Assembly (NCBI RefSeq): GCF_040760005.1
Contig: NZ_CP099760.1
Span: 6,232,001 to 6,296,000 of the forward strand
Length of the DNA stretch: 64,000 nt
Direction of reading: 5' to 3'
From: Pseudomonas sp. stari2
Lineage (GTDB): Bacteria; Pseudomonadota; Gammaproteobacteria; Pseudomonadales; Pseudomonadaceae
Below are positions 38,143-47,966 of the stretch, piece after piece; position 1 is the stretch's first letter, and each line of letters begins with the position of its first letter. A program made the translations under genes and the position numbers. Under the pieces are notes generated by a model. The model did not search any database and was not told the DNA's origin. It saw nothing but the letters and a program-made list of their open reading frames with translations.

Positions 38143-38808
38143 ATGTCGCGCTATCTTTTTTTATCCCTCTGCATGATCTTTTCGGCGGTCCAGGCCGACG
38201 AGAAAAACACCGCGAATGACGCTCACGATCTGGCCTACAGCCTCGGTGCGAGCCTCGGTGAACGGCTGCGTCAGGAAGTGCCGCAACTACAGATCCAGGC
38301 CCTGATCGAAGGTCTGCAACAGGCCTATCAAGGCAAGCCGCTGGCGTTGAGCGAGGCACGCATCGAACAGATCCTGGCCGATCACGAATCGCAGACGGCC
38401 GAGCATGCAGCCATGCCGTCGACTGAAGCTGCGATGGAAAACGAGCGACGCTTTCTCACCGCCGAAAAAGCCAAACCGGGAGTGAAAGAGTTGGCTGACG
38501 GCATCCTGCTGACCGAGCTGGCGCCGGGGAATGGCACGAAGGCCGGCCCGGATGGAAAAGTACAGGTGCTGTATGTCGGTCGACTGCCGGACGGTACCGT
38601 GTTCGATCAGAACACTCAGCCACAGTGGTTCAATCTCGACAGCGTGATCGCAGGATGGCGCACCGCGCTGCAAAACATGCCGGTGGGTGCGAAGTGGCGA
38701 TTGGTGATTCCATCCGATCAGGCTTACGGCGCCGACGGTGCCGGCGACTTGATCGCGCCGTTCACACCGTTGGTGTTCGAAGTCGAGTTGCGCGGCGCGA
38801 CCAGTTGA
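38143..38808 (+). CDS. FKBP-type peptidyl-prolyl isomerase, exported
   Basis: A 221-residue protein with a signal peptide (about residues 1-17) and an N-terminal dimerisation part (AYSLGASLGERLRQEVPQLQ) like FkpA/Mip. The C-terminal FKBP domain begins near residue 125 (VQVLYVGRLPDGTVFDQN) and has WRLVIPSDQAYGADGAGDL, with several residues departing from the canonical VIPG and YGxxG loops, so catalytic activity could be reduced. A periplasmic folding role is likely. The ATG at 38143 follows CGGAGAG. Divergent from algP. Confidence 0.88.
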   Translation: MSRYLFLSLCMIFSAVQADEKNTANDAHDLAYSLGASLGERLRQEVPQLQIQALIEGLQQAYQGKPLALSEARIEQILADHESQTAEHAAMPSTEAAMENERRFLTAEKAKPGVKELADGILLTELAPGNGTKAGPDGKVQVLYVGRLPDGTVFDQNTQPQWFNLDSVIAGWRTALQNMPVGAKWRLVIPSDQAYGADGAGDLIAPFTPLVFEVELRGATS

Positions 38809-38820
38809 TCGCCCAATAAA

Positions 38821-38850
38821 AAACGGTGCGCTGTTGGCGCACCGTTTTTG
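38821..38850. terminator. Bidirectional terminator between fkbp and algQ
   Basis: A hairpin with 7-bp arms (38825-38831 and 38837-38843) and A/T runs on both sides closes the two convergent genes. Confidence 0.9.
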
Positions 38851-38863
38851 TGTCAGGGTCGGT

Positions 38864-39322
38864 TCAGGCCTGAACCGAATCCTCTTCCTTGTGGGCGGTA
38901 TGCAGCACTTCGATGAGGCAGTCCTCCAGTTCGAAGCGCTCGTGGAGCAGCCCACCCAGCTCCTTGAATTTTTCGGCAACGCATTTGCCTTCGTCGCAAA
39001 GATCGTTGAAGGCCAGCAGTTTCTCCGTGATGACATCGATGCGCGGGTAGATCGTCTCGGCCAGTTCCAGGCCGCGCTTGTCGTTGAAGGCCTTGGCCTC
39101 GCCCGTCAGCTGTTCGTAGATTTCGAAGTGCCCGGCCGAGACGTAATCGACCAGCACGCCGCAGAACTCCTGCAAGGGCTTTCGATCCACGGAGAGTGAC
39201 TGAGGTTCTGCGCCCAACTTGTCGTAGGCAGCGATCAGCTCCTCACGCTCCTGGAGCCAACGGTCGATCAGCAGATGAACTCCACCCCAACGTTCCTGAG
39301 CATTCTGACAACTTTCGAGCAT
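38864..39322 (-). CDS. algQ: AlgQ/Rsd anti-sigma-70 factor
   Basis: A 152-residue helical protein starting [20 protein letters not shown], the AlgQ (AlgR2) / Rsd family. It binds region 4 of the housekeeping sigma factor and modulates promoter use; in P. aeruginosa AlgQ affects alginate and siderophore production. A cluster of charged residues and cysteines ([20 protein letters not shown]) is typical. The start at 39322 matches the known protein and follows a GAGAG site. It is transcribed in the same direction as dsbB, 185 bases downstream of it. Confidence 0.95.
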   Translation of the reverse strand: MLESCQNAQERWGGVHLLIDRWLQEREELIAAYDKLGAEPQSLSVDRKPLQEFCGVLVDYVSAGHFEIYEQLTGEAKAFNDKRGLELAETIYPRIDVITEKLLAFNDLCDEGKCVAEKFKELGGLLHERFELEDCLIEVLHTAHKEEDSVQA

Positions 39323-39507
39323 GGCGATCTCTCTTCCCTTGTGGGTCATGCTGCCCTACACCTGCGCCCCTTCTTTTGGCTATTGCTTTGAGAGGCGTTC
39401 AGGCAGAGCGTCATCGAGCAACACAAATCCAATGACACGTGCGGGCCAGATTATGCCCGCACGCCTATGGCTTCAAGGTACGCAGGAGAGAAAGTTCATA
39501 CAAGTGT

Positions 39508-40059
39508 TTAATCCCTGACCAGCACCCGGTGCGACGCTTCGCCGCTGAGCGGCCGCTGCAGAGCGCTCCAGGCCAGCCGAAGCAACTGGTAAACCGCAAG
39601 GATCGACATCGCGACGAAGAACAGCAGGCTCCACTCCGGAATGCTCAGGTCGAACAGCGTCCAGGACAGTTGTGCACAATCCTCGCTGTCGTTGAACATC
39701 CGTGCCAGGGCGCAGAGCCAGGGCAGACGACTGAAAAACTCTTCCGGGTTGGGTGCGCATTGCGCCAGATGCTGCATCGAATCGCCTTGCAGCAGCACCT
39801 GTCGCCAGGCTGCCATTGTTCCACCCAGAGCGGCTGACAACGCGCCAGACCAGTAGAGCGACAGACCGGAACGACCGGGTCCATGCACAGCCGCCACGCC
39901 ACAGCAGGCGGTGAGAATGCTCAGGAAAAGCCGTTGCACCAGACACAGGCTGCAAGGCACCAGACCGACCGCGTACTCGAGGTAGTAGGAAGCTCCCAGC
40001 GCCAGTGTTCCCGCCGTGAAAGCCATAAAAAACAGGGAGCGTGAGCAGGTCAACGACAT
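39508..40059 (-). CDS. dsbB: Disulfide bond formation protein DsbB
   Basis: A 183-residue inner-membrane protein with four helices. It has the first periplasmic cysteine pair in VPCSLCLVQRLF (about residues 35-38) and the second pair in the loop between helices three and four (QCAPNPEEFF and EDCAQLSW). DsbB re-oxidises DsbA and passes electrons to quinone. The name DsbH or DsbB2 may apply since Pseudomonas carries two copies. The ATG at 40059 is the longest start; the site upstream (GGATAACC) is weak. Confidence 0.93.
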   Translation of the reverse strand: MSLTCSRSLFFMAFTAGTLALGASYYLEYAVGLVPCSLCLVQRLFLSILTACCGVAAVHGPGRSGLSLYWSGALSAALGGTMAAWRQVLLQGDSMQHLAQCAPNPEEFFSRLPWLCALARMFNDSEDCAQLSWTLFDLSIPEWSLLFFVAMSILAVYQLLRLAWSALQRPLSGEASHRVLVRD

Positions 40060-40276
40060 GGGTTATCCGTAACAATAAAGACAGGCAGTTACGGTAGAGG
40101 AAAGGGACGCGGCCTTTCAAGGCGAGTCGCTGACGACACTTCACCAGAAGTGTAGGGAAATCCCGACAGGCTTGAGAGGAAAGGATGTAGGCCTCTGTAG
40201 GACTTTGCCAAAGAAGCGAAATAGAGGTAACTATTCAGTCAAGAACATCAGCGAGGGAGCGCACTCCCTCGCCCAT
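40060..40276. other. Intergenic region between hemY and dsbB
   Basis: About 217 bases lie between the hemY stop and the dsbB start, both genes on the minus strand. A promoter for dsbB is expected here, but I cannot identify one with confidence. No open frame with a ribosome-binding site was seen. Confidence 0.4.
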
Positions 40277-41515
40277 TCAGGCGTTAGCCTGTATCGGTAG
40301 AGGCGCAGCCAGCAGACGCTCATCCAACAACCCCAGGCCTTCCTGGAACAACTGGTTGCTGCGCTCGGTGTCGCCGAGTCGGGCCAGCAATCGAGCCAGT
40401 TCCGCACAGGCTTCCGGGTTGCGCTGAGTGCGCAGGCTGCTTTCCAGATAATCCCTCGCCTTGCCCCACAGACTGGCTTGCAGGCACAGTCGACCGAGCG
40501 TCAGCAGCAAGCTCGGGTCGGCGGGATGATCCTTGAGCCAGCCCTCGGCCGCTTGCAATTGACGCGTCGGATCGCTGCCGCGCACCAAGCCATAGAGGCG
40601 CGCCAGGTGACTGTCGTACTTACGCTTGAGGGCATTGCGCAGCACCTCTTCCGCTTCGACCTGAGCACCGAGCTGGCGCAGTTGCTCAGCGTAAGCCAGG
40701 ACCAGCGGGGGTTCCTGACGCTGCGACGAGGTCAGTTGCTGCCAGGCACGATTGAGCGACTGCAGACCCACCGCGCCATCTTCCTCGCGGTGCGCCGCCA
40801 GCGACAGGTTCTCGCCCCAGGCGCGACGCTCCAGCTCGGCCAGTTCGGCAGGCGGCAGGACTTTGTCCTTGCGCAGCTCGGGCAGCATGCGGATCACCGC
40901 CGACCAGTCACCACGCTGTTGATGCAGACGCTGCAACTGACGCAGGGTCTGGACGTTGTGCGGATGACGCTCGCGCATCGCCTGCAAAGTCACCAGCGCG
41001 CCCTCCGTGTCGCCACGGTCGGTTTGCAGCTGCGCGTGGCTCAAGGCAATCGCCAGTTCTGCCTGAGGCTGGCGCTCGAGGGCGCGCTCCAGCAGACGAT
41101 CACTTTCCTCGTAATTGCCTTGCTCGTTGGCAGCACGGGCGGCACCGAGGTAATACAGCAACGGTTGGCGCTCGGCCTCGGCAGCCCGATAAAGGTGACG
41201 CTGGGCGCTCGCCCAGCGACCTTCGGCCAGATCCAGTTGACCGTGTTCGATCGCCACTTGCACACGACGACTGCGGTTGCGGCGCGACCATGGATTGACC
41301 ACACCACCGGAAGTCAGCACCAGCTCGACCAGCGCCTTGATGCCCCAGATCAGCAGCCACAGCACCGCCACGAGCGCCAACGTCGCCCACAGGCTCGACT
41401 CATAACGGAAGCTTTTGTAAGCCACCAATACGTAACCGGAATGCTCGGCAATCGCCAGACCAAGGGCCGCCGTCGCAGCGATCACCAGAAACACGATGAC
41501 ATACAGGCGTTTCAT
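40277..41515 (-). CDS. hemY: HemY-like tetratricopeptide membrane protein of haem cluster
   Basis: A 412-residue protein with two N-terminal helices (residues about 4-24 and 40-62) and a long TPR region (LQTDRGDTEGALVTLQAMRE is one repeat). It matches the HemY_N family encoded at the end of hemCDXY. Despite the name it is not the protoporphyrinogen oxidase of Gram-positives; its role in haem synthesis is structural or regulatory and poorly defined. The start codon overlaps the stop of hemX by four bases. Confidence 0.92.
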   Translation of the reverse strand: MKRLYVIVFLVIAATAALGLAIAEHSGYVLVAYKSFRYESSLWATLALVAVLWLLIWGIKALVELVLTSGGVVNPWSRRNRSRRVQVAIEHGQLDLAEGRWASAQRHLYRAAEAERQPLLYYLGAARAANEQGNYEESDRLLERALERQPQAELAIALSHAQLQTDRGDTEGALVTLQAMRERHPHNVQTLRQLQRLHQQRGDWSAVIRMLPELRKDKVLPPAELAELERRAWGENLSLAAHREEDGAVGLQSLNRAWQQLTSSQRQEPPLVLAYAEQLRQLGAQVEAEEVLRNALKRKYDSHLARLYGLVRGSDPTRQLQAAEGWLKDHPADPSLLLTLGRLCLQASLWGKARDYLESSLRTQRNPEACAELARLLARLGDTERSNQLFQEGLGLLDERLLAAPLPIQANA

Positions 41516-42651
41516 GGCGTGGCCTCCTGCGCGGTGGCAGCAGGTTTGGCGAAGGGTTTCACCGAGTCTTCAGCGTTGACATTACGACGCTCAAGATAGG
41601 CCTGCACGGCGCTGAGGGTGCCCGCCAGATCCGGCGTAACAACTGTGACCGGCTGCTTGCTCAGTTCCGCCACTTGCTCGAGCATGATTTTGCTCTGCGG
41701 GTTGTCCGGGTTGAAATTACCCTTGAGCACGTCCCGCGCCTCAGTCAGTGCCTGGGTGTAGACCGCCGCCTGACCGTTGAGCGCCGCCCATTGCGCCTGT
41801 TCCAGAGAGAGACTCAGGGCCAGGCGTACCTGGCTGAGGCTCTGGCCGGCAAGCAGCGGCCGCACGTTCTTGTCGGCATTGAAATCGATGCGGATGTAGC
41901 GCGAGATCTGATCCCACCACTGCGACCAGCGGCTGGCACCGTCGCCATCGGAGGTCAGGCCCAGCAGCGAATCGCCGCGATCCTTGTATTCGGGGGCCAG
42001 CTCGGTGAGCCCGATGACCTGATCGCGCAGTGCGCCCAGCTTCAGGAACAGACCGGTACGATCTGGCTGCTCGGTACTGCGCAACGCCACCAGGGTTTTC
42101 GCCACTTGCTCACGCGCGGCAAACGAACCCGGATCGTTTTGCTCCTTCAGAATATCGTCGGCACCCTGCACCAGTGCTTGAGCGCTGCTGATGTCCTGCA
42201 AGGCAGAAAGGCGCAGGCTGGCCAGTCGCAGCAGATGCTCGGCCTCGGCCAGACGCCAGTCCTTGCGGCTTGCTCCGAGGACGGTTTCCAAACGTTGATT
42301 GAGGCGCTGCTGATCGCCCTGCAGTTGCGTGACGAGACGCTGGCGCTCGGCGAGCTCGTCGGCACCGGGCAACTGCCCCAGACGCTCGGTCAGACGCTGC
42401 TCGTTGAGCTTCAGGGTCTGCGCCTGATCATTCAACGCCTGCACCTGACTCAATTGCTCCTGCGTGTTGGCTTGCAGGTGTCGCACCTGCCAGACACCCC
42501 AGCCACCCACCGCGATTCCGGCGGCGCCGAGCAGCAGCGCGACAATGGCCAATCCGTTGCCTCGGCGCGGTTCGGCGGCCGGTGGCGGTACTTCAACCGG
42601 TGCATCGATCACAGGTTGAACGTCATCTTTAGGCAAGGCTGTTTCGCTCAC
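41512..42651 (-). CDS. hemX: HemX-like protein (uroporphyrinogen-III C-methyltransferase family in name only)
   Basis: A 379-residue protein with an acidic and proline-rich N-terminus (about 35 residues), one transmembrane helix (GLAIVALLLGAAGIAVGGWG), then a coiled coil rich in Q and L and a globular domain. This is the HemX family of proteobacterial hem operons; annotation as a methyltransferase is based on an old fusion and no SAM motif is visible. It is the third gene of the hemC-hemD-hemX-hemY unit and overlaps hemY. Confidence 0.92.
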   Translation of the reverse strand: MSETALPKDDVQPVIDAPVEVPPPAAEPRRGNGLAIVALLLGAAGIAVGGWGVWQVRHLQANTQEQLSQVQALNDQAQTLKLNEQRLTERLGQLPGADELAERQRLVTQLQGDQQRLNQRLETVLGASRKDWRLAEAEHLLRLASLRLSALQDISSAQALVQGADDILKEQNDPGSFAAREQVAKTLVALRSTEQPDRTGLFLKLGALRDQVIGLTELAPEYKDRGDSLLGLTSDGDGASRWSQWWDQISRYIRIDFNADKNVRPLLAGQSLSQVRLALSLSLEQAQWAALNGQAAVYTQALTEARDVLKGNFNPDNPQSKIMLEQVAELSKQPVTVVTPDLAGTLSAVQAYLERRNVNAEDSVKPFAKPAATAQEATP

Positions 42652-42667
42652 GTATCCATCCTTTGCA

Positions 42668-43435
42668 TTAGAGAACGGGCACGGGATGCTCCCGTAACGC
42701 CGTCAGCAAGGCCGCGGCACTGGCGCCGCGACAATCCACAACTGTTCGGGCCCCGGCGGCACGTGCCTGCTCGGCGACCCTTGGGCTTGGAACAAACAAC
42801 GGCATCTGCGCAAGCGCCGGCCATGTATCGCCGGCCAATTGACGCAGGTGCTCAAAACCCTGTCCACTGCTGACCACCAGCCCGTTCAGGCGTTCCGCCG
42901 CAATCCTGCGGGGCAGCTCCTGCGGCGGATAGTCCGGAAGGTCACGGCGGTACAGTTCCAGATACTCGACACTAGCACCAAGCTCGCGCAGGCGCTCGGC
43001 CAGCAGCTCGCGACCGCCCTCTCCGCGCAGGATCAGCACCTGCGCTCCGGGCCGGGCAACAGCTTCGAGCAGACGCGGCAATTGCAGTAACGCTTCGCTG
43101 TCATCACCCTCGTCCGGACAATGCGCATCCAGGCCCCGATCCCGAAGAATCTGCGCCGTCGCCGCGCCAACGCTGAACCAGGGCATGACCGACAGAATCG
43201 CCCCGTCGGCATCAAGCAATTGCACAGCGATGCGCGCCGCCGGTTTGCTGACCACGATCACCGCGCTGTAGCGCGACAACCTGGCAAACGTCTGGCGCAT
43301 TGTGTCAGAGACCGGCAGCGGCGCGATTTCCAAAAGCGGCAGGCAGCTGCTGAAAATCCGCTGTCCGGCCAGCACGTCGGCCAGCGCCTCGCAATCGTCA
43401 GCGGGGCGCGTCAGCAGCAGACGCCAGCCCGTCAC
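42668..43435 (-). CDS. hemD: Uroporphyrinogen-III synthase
   Basis: A 255-residue enzyme that cyclises and inverts ring D of hydroxymethylbilane to uroporphyrinogen III. The sequence is variable, as usual in HemD, but [20 protein letters not shown] and the C-terminal [20 protein letters not shown] are characteristic. The start at 43435 overlaps the end of hemC by four bases. It is followed after 16 bases by hemX. Confidence 0.95.
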   Translation of the reverse strand: MTGWRLLLTRPADDCEALADVLAGQRIFSSCLPLLEIAPLPVSDTMRQTFARLSRYSAVIVVSKPAARIAVQLLDADGAILSVMPWFSVGAATAQILRDRGLDAHCPDEGDDSEALLQLPRLLEAVARPGAQVLILRGEGGRELLAERLRELGASVEYLELYRRDLPDYPPQELPRRIAAERLNGLVVSSGQGFEHLRQLAGDTWPALAQMPLFVPSPRVAEQARAAGARTVVDCRGASAAALLTALREHPVPVL

Positions 43436-44373
43436 TCGTGACCTGCCTCGCCGTAGACAGCCTTGAGAATGTCGGCGGCACCCTGGCGGAGCAAATCTTC
43501 AGCGACTTGCACGCCCAACGTTTCAGCGTCAGCGCGCGGCGCACGAGCTTCGGCGCTCAGCAACTTGCCACCGCTAGGCTCGCCGACCAGACCACGCAGC
43601 CACAGTTGTTCGCCTTCAAGCACGGCGTAGCAGGCGATCGGCACCTGGCAGCCGCCATTCAAGTGTTTGTTGAGGGCACGTTCGGCGCTCACACGGTCAG
43701 CCGTATCGGCGTGATGCAAAGGCGCGAGCAAGGCATGGATTTCGGTATCGGCACTGCGACATTCGATACCGACTGCACCCTGGCCACCCGCCGGCAGGCT
43801 GTCGTCGACGCTGATCGCAGAGGTGATGCGATCTTCGAAACCGAGGCGAATCAGACCGGCCGCCGCGAGGATGATCGCGTCGTACTCGCCGGCATCGAGC
43901 TTGGCCAGACGGGTATTGACGTTGCCGCGCAGGAAACGGATTTCCAGGTCGGGGCGACGGGTCAGCAACTGTGCCTGGCGGCGCAGGCTGGAGGTGCCGA
44001 CGATGCTGCCGGCAGGCAATGCATCGAGGCTGGAATAGGTATTGGAAACAAACGCGTCTCGAGGGTCTTCGCGCTCGCAGATGCAGAACAGACCGAGGCC
44101 TTCAGGGAAGTCCATCGGCACGTCTTTCATCGAATGGACGGCGATGTCGGCTTCGTTCTCCAGCAGCGCAGTTTCCAGTTCCTTGACGAACAGACCCTTG
44201 CCGCCGATTTTCGACAGGGGGGAATCGAGCAGCTTGTCGCCGCGACTGACCATGGGCACCAGCGTCACCAACAGTCCCGGGTGGGCTGCTTCCAGACGGG
44301 CTTTGACGTATTCGGCCTGCCAGAGGGCCAGTGCACTTTTGCGGGTGGCGATGCGGATTTCGCGAGAGGACAT
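43432..44373 (-). CDS. hemC: Hydroxymethylbilane synthase (porphobilinogen deaminase)
   Basis: A 313-residue enzyme that polymerises four porphobilinogens. Motifs include [40 protein letters not shown] (arginines that bind the growing chain) and the dipyrromethane-cofactor cysteine in [18 protein letters not shown]. The length is that of HemC. The gene begins 138 bases after algR, which is in the same direction, the conserved algR-hemC order. Confidence 0.97.
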   Translation of the reverse strand: MSSREIRIATRKSALALWQAEYVKARLEAAHPGLLVTLVPMVSRGDKLLDSPLSKIGGKGLFVKELETALLENEADIAVHSMKDVPMDFPEGLGLFCICEREDPRDAFVSNTYSSLDALPAGSIVGTSSLRRQAQLLTRRPDLEIRFLRGNVNTRLAKLDAGEYDAIILAAAGLIRLGFEDRITSAISVDDSLPAGGQGAVGIECRSADTEIHALLAPLHHADTADRVSAERALNKHLNGGCQVPIACYAVLEGEQLWLRGLVGEPSGGKLLSAEARAPRADAETLGVQVAEDLLRQGAADILKAVYGEAGHE

Positions 44374-44511
44374 GGATCAATCCGTACTGAATAGATACGG
44401 CGGATAATAACAGCTCAGCCAAATCCACTTTGACCTGAATCAGAAACGGCGTGGCCTCCCTGGCCGGCAATGCCTGGTAAAGAGAATAGAGAACCGCCTG
44501 ACGCCTGCTGG

Positions 44512-45258
44512 CTAAAGCCCTTGCATCATCTTGCGCACACCCGCCACATGGCGGCGGCTGACGATCAGCGCGTCACCGTTCAAGCCTTTGAGGAAAAGCT
44601 GGAAGTGGCCCAATGGCGTGCGCTGCAGTCGCTCGATGCGGTCGCGAGCCACCAGCGCGTTGCGGTGAATCCGCACGAAACGCTCGCCAAATTCGTCTTC
44701 CAGGGCCTTGAGTGGCTCGTCCAGCAGGACTTCACCGGTTTCATGGCGCAAGGTCACGTATTTGTGGTCGGCAATGAAGTACACCACCTGATCCAGCGGG
44801 ATCAGCTCGATGCCTTTGCGGGTTCGGGCGCTGATGTGGCTACGCGGGCCGGTGCCGCTTTCGGCGGCGGGACGCGTCAGGGCCGAAAGCTGAGCCCGAT
44901 TCGGACGTTCAGCCCTTTTCAGGGCTTCCTGCAGATGTTCGGTTCGCACGGGTTTCACCACATGGCCCACGGCACTGGCCTGCAGGGCCTCCAAGGGAAA
45001 TTCATCGATACCAGAGCAGAACACCACCGCGGGCGGGGTTTCGCGTTCGCACAGACGGGCAGCCACTTGCAGGCCATCGAGGCCTGGCATGCGGATATCG
45101 AGCAGCACGATATCCGGCTTGTGGCTGTCGATCAGTGCCAACGCCTCTTCGCCATTGGTGGCGCTGGGCTCCAGGACTGTGTAGCCCTCGAGCTCGCTCA
45201 CCATTCGGGCGAGGCGCTCGCGGGCCAGTGGTTCGTCATCAACGATCAGGACATTCAT
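44512..45258 (-). CDS. algR: LytTR response regulator AlgR
   Basis: A 248-residue regulator with an N-terminal receiver domain (VLIVDDEPLARERLARMV; phospho-acceptor D54 in IVLLDIRMPGLDG) and a C-terminal LytTR DNA-binding domain (VVYFIADHKYVTLRHETGE; FVRIHRNALVARDRIERLQR). AlgR controls alginate, twitching, rhamnolipid and virulence genes in P. aeruginosa. There the sensor gene fimS/algZ is immediately upstream; here no such gene is found between algR and argH. The start at 45258 gives the known N-terminus; the longer frame from 45306 is less likely. Confidence 0.95.
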   Translation of the reverse strand: MNVLIVDDEPLARERLARMVSELEGYTVLEPSATNGEEALALIDSHKPDIVLLDIRMPGLDGLQVAARLCERETPPAVVFCSGIDEFPLEALQASAVGHVVKPVRTEHLQEALKRAERPNRAQLSALTRPAAESGTGPRSHISARTRKGIELIPLDQVVYFIADHKYVTLRHETGEVLLDEPLKALEDEFGERFVRIHRNALVARDRIERLQRTPLGHFQLFLKGLNGDALIVSRRHVAGVRKMMQGL

Positions 45259-45729
45259 ATTGCGCTGGATTCCTGCGTGAGTCTCGCACAAGGATAGCGT
45301 AGACAAGTGGAGTGACGTCCGTCACCGCGATCCACGCTAAGACTAGCGCGAGCGCCAAAAAGTGCCGTACGTCGGCCGGCAATATTTGCCGACACCCGGG
45401 ACGCACCGCTCAAGGCTCGCTTATCTCTGCGTTTTACGCAGGGTATGCCGATGGTCAATACACCCACCCCTCTCTTCTTATAGTCGGCGACCAGACCTTT
45501 GCGCGATCCACAGTCGCGCCGACCCTTAGTCCTACTGTAGACGCTCGCCGGGCCGATATTGCTCAATCGGAAAATATCCTTGAGCAAATCCCCCGGAACC
45601 GGCGGCGACTATGAACGCCGACATGAGAAAAAAACGTATCGACCAGTGTCAGCGACAGGATTGGCAACCCTGTTATTATCCCCGCCAGCGTTTCACGCCT
45701 ACTTTCTTCAAGCCGATACGAGCGAATTC
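45259..45729. other. Divergent intergenic region algR-argH, 471 bp, no sensor kinase gene
   Basis: This gap has no plausible coding frame of useful length and no histidine kinase motifs. It holds a small perfect hairpin (arms 45427-45432 and 45436-45441) and must carry both the algR and argH promoters. A TTATTAT stretch at about 45674 could be a -10 box for argH, without a convincing -35. Confidence 0.6.
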
Positions 45730-47124
45730 ATGAGCACTGACAAGACCAATCAGTCCTGGGGCGGCCGCTTCAGTGAACCCGTCGACGCCTTCGTCGCCCG
45801 CTTCACCGCCTCCGTCACTTTCGACCAGCGCCTGTATCGCCACGACATCATGGGCTCAATCGCCCACGCCACCATGCTGGCCAAGGTCGGCGTGCTGACG
45901 GATGCCGAGCGCGACAGCATCATCGATGGCCTGAAGACCATCCAGGGCGAAATCGAGGCCGGCCAGTTCGACTGGCGCGTCGACCTCGAAGACGTGCACA
46001 TGAACATCGAAGCACGCCTGACCGACCGCATCGGCATCACCGGCAAGAAGCTGCACACCGGCCGCAGCCGCAATGACCAGGTCGCCACCGACATCCGCCT
46101 GTGGCTGCGTGACGAAATCGACCTGATCCTGAGCGAAATCACCCGCCTGCAAAAAGGCCTGCTGGAGCAGGCCGAGCGTGAAGCCGCGAGCATCATGCCG
46201 GGCTTCACCCACCTGCAGACCGCTCAGCCTGTGACCTTCGGGCACCACATGCTGGCCTGGTTCGAAATGCTCAGCCGCGACTACGAGCGTCTGGTCGACT
46301 GCCGCAAGCGCACCAACCGCATGCCGCTGGGCAGCGCCGCGCTGGCCGGCACCACTTACCCGATCGACCGCGAATACACCGCGCAACTGTTGGGCTTCGA
46401 CGCCGTCGGCGGCAACTCGCTGGACAACGTGTCCGACCGTGACTTCGCCATTGAATTCTGCTCCGCCGCGAGCATCGCGATGATGCACCTGTCGCGCTTC
46501 TCCGAAGAGCTGGTGCTGTGGACCAGCGCGCAGTTCCAGTTCATCGATCTGCCGGACCGCTTCTGCACCGGCAGCTCGATCATGCCGCAAAAGAAAAACC
46601 CCGACGTGCCGGAACTGGTACGCGGCAAGACCGGCCGTGTGTTCGGCGCTCTGATGGGCCTGCTGACCCTGATGAAAGGCCAGCCGCTGGCCTACAACAA
46701 GGACAACCAGGAAGACAAGGAACCGCTGTTCGACGCCGCCGACACCCTGCGCGACTCGCTGCGTGCCTTTGCCGACATGATCCCGGCGATCAAACCGAAG
46801 CACGCGATCATGCGTGAAGCGGCGCTGCGCGGTTTCTCCACCGCCACCGACCTCGCCGACTACCTGGTTCGCCGTGGCCTGCCGTTCCGCGACTGCCACG
46901 AAATCGTCGGCCACGCCGTGAAGTACGGCGTTGATACCGGCAAGGATCTGGCGGAAATGAGCCTGGAAGAACTGCGTCAGTTCAGCGACCAGATCGAGCA
47001 GGACGTGTTTGCCGTGCTGACCCTGGAAGGCTCGGTGAATGCCCGTGACCACATCGGCGGCACTGCCCCGGCGCAGGTCAAGGCTGCCGTTGCTCGCGGT
47101 CAGGCGCTGATCGCCAGCCGTTAA
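45730..47124 (+). CDS. argH: Argininosuccinate lyase
   Basis: A 464-residue homotetrameric lyase that splits argininosuccinate to arginine and fumarate, the last step of arginine synthesis. The fumarase superfamily signature [16 protein letters not shown] lies near residue 285, and [20 protein letters not shown] holds the catalytic histidine. The start at 45730 ([20 protein letters not shown]) matches known Pseudomonas ArgH; an in-frame stretch of 57 codons upstream has no family similarity. The ribosome-binding site is weak (GAGCG). Confidence 0.97.
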   Translation: MSTDKTNQSWGGRFSEPVDAFVARFTASVTFDQRLYRHDIMGSIAHATMLAKVGVLTDAERDSIIDGLKTIQGEIEAGQFDWRVDLEDVHMNIEARLTDRIGITGKKLHTGRSRNDQVATDIRLWLRDEIDLILSEITRLQKGLLEQAEREAASIMPGFTHLQTAQPVTFGHHMLAWFEMLSRDYERLVDCRKRTNRMPLGSAALAGTTYPIDREYTAQLLGFDAVGGNSLDNVSDRDFAIEFCSAASIAMMHLSRFSEELVLWTSAQFQFIDLPDRFCTGSSIMPQKKNPDVPELVRGKTGRVFGALMGLLTLMKGQPLAYNKDNQEDKEPLFDAADTLRDSLRAFADMIPAIKPKHAIMREAALRGFSTATDLADYLVRRGLPFRDCHEIVGHAVKYGVDTGKDLAEMSLEELRQFSDQIEQDVFAVLTLEGSVNARDHIGGTAPAQVKAAVARGQALIASR

Positions 47125-47129
47125 AAGCA

Positions 47130-47163
47130 TCGCGGGCAAGTCGAATCATCGACTTGCCCGCGA
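47130..47163. terminator. Long hairpin between argH and GST gene
   Basis: A perfect 15-bp stem (47130-47144 and 47149-47163) with a four-base loop begins six bases after the argH stop and lies between convergent genes. It is followed by A-rich sequence and then T runs at 47175-47185. It may terminate both transcripts; the arm core GCGGGCAAG resembles REP-type words. Confidence 0.7.
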
Positions 47164-47183
47164 GCTGGCCTCAGAAAAAATTT

Positions 47184-47843
47184 CTACTTTTTGGCCGCGA
47201 TCATCGCCAAAAACGTCGGCATCGCCGCTTCCTTGTCCGCTGCAATCTTCTGCACATGCGGTTTTTGCTCAAGCCGTTCCAGAAGTGCCTTGGCCTTCGG
47301 CATGTCCGCCAGCAGGTCCAGACCGAACAGTTTGTGCCCCACCGCAGCCGCCAGCGGCACGCTGTAGAGGAAGTACAGGTCAGCGATGCTCAGGCTGTCG
47401 CCCGCCACATACGGGGCGAACTTGCCGTGACGCCCCAGCGCCGCAAAACCCAGCAGCAGTTCGGATTTGGTTTTTTCCTTGATCGCCTCCGGCAGCGCCG
47501 CGCCGAAGAACGCTTCGCCGTAACAGGCACGGGCCGGCAGCTCGATGTACAGCTCGATCTCCTTGGCCACCGCCAGCACCTGGGCGCGCGCAAATGGCTC
47601 GCTCGGCAGCAGCGGAACACCCTTCTGGGTGCTTTCGAGGTATTCGAGCATCACCATCGTTTCATTGATGTAACCGCCTTCGGCCCCCAGCACCGGCACC
47701 TTGCCGCGCGGGCTGATGGCCAGAGACTCCGGCGTTGGCGTCGGGTAGAACGTGACTTCCTCGAACGGCAGGCCCTTTTCCAGCAGCGCCAGTTTGACCA
47801 TGTTGTAGTAGTTGCTGACTGAGAATCCGTAGAGCTTGAACAT
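47184..47843 (-). CDS. Glutathione S-transferase family protein
   Basis: A 219-residue cytosolic GST. The N-terminal thioredoxin-like half begins MFKLYGFSVSNYYNMVKLAL, with a serine near the start as likely catalytic residue and GKVPVLGAEGGYINETMVML (cis-proline and glutathione-binding ES/ET). The C-terminal half is helical (DSLSIADLYFLYSVPLAAAV). Substrate unknown. The ATG at 47843 is preceded by GGAGG at a spacing of seven; an in-frame GTG one codon earlier is less likely. Confidence 0.9.
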   Translation of the reverse strand: MFKLYGFSVSNYYNMVKLALLEKGLPFEEVTFYPTPTPESLAISPRGKVPVLGAEGGYINETMVMLEYLESTQKGVPLLPSEPFARAQVLAVAKEIELYIELPARACYGEAFFGAALPEAIKEKTKSELLLGFAALGRHGKFAPYVAGDSLSIADLYFLYSVPLAAAVGHKLFGLDLLADMPKAKALLERLEQKPHVQKIAADKEAAMPTFLAMIAAKK

Positions 47844-47966
47844 CACATAGCCTCCAGGCCGTGCGGGGTGGGCAGTGCCTGTTTATAGATCGCTCCGGGG
47901 ATTCCCGCCAGCAGCATCACGCCGCTGAATGCGGGTAAACTGGCGCCTTTCCTTGAGGAGCCTGCC

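Noticed and set aside
45559..45729. 57-codon upstream extension of argH
   Set aside because: The extension has no similarity to ArgH, and the known Pseudomonas enzyme begins at the ATG at 45730.
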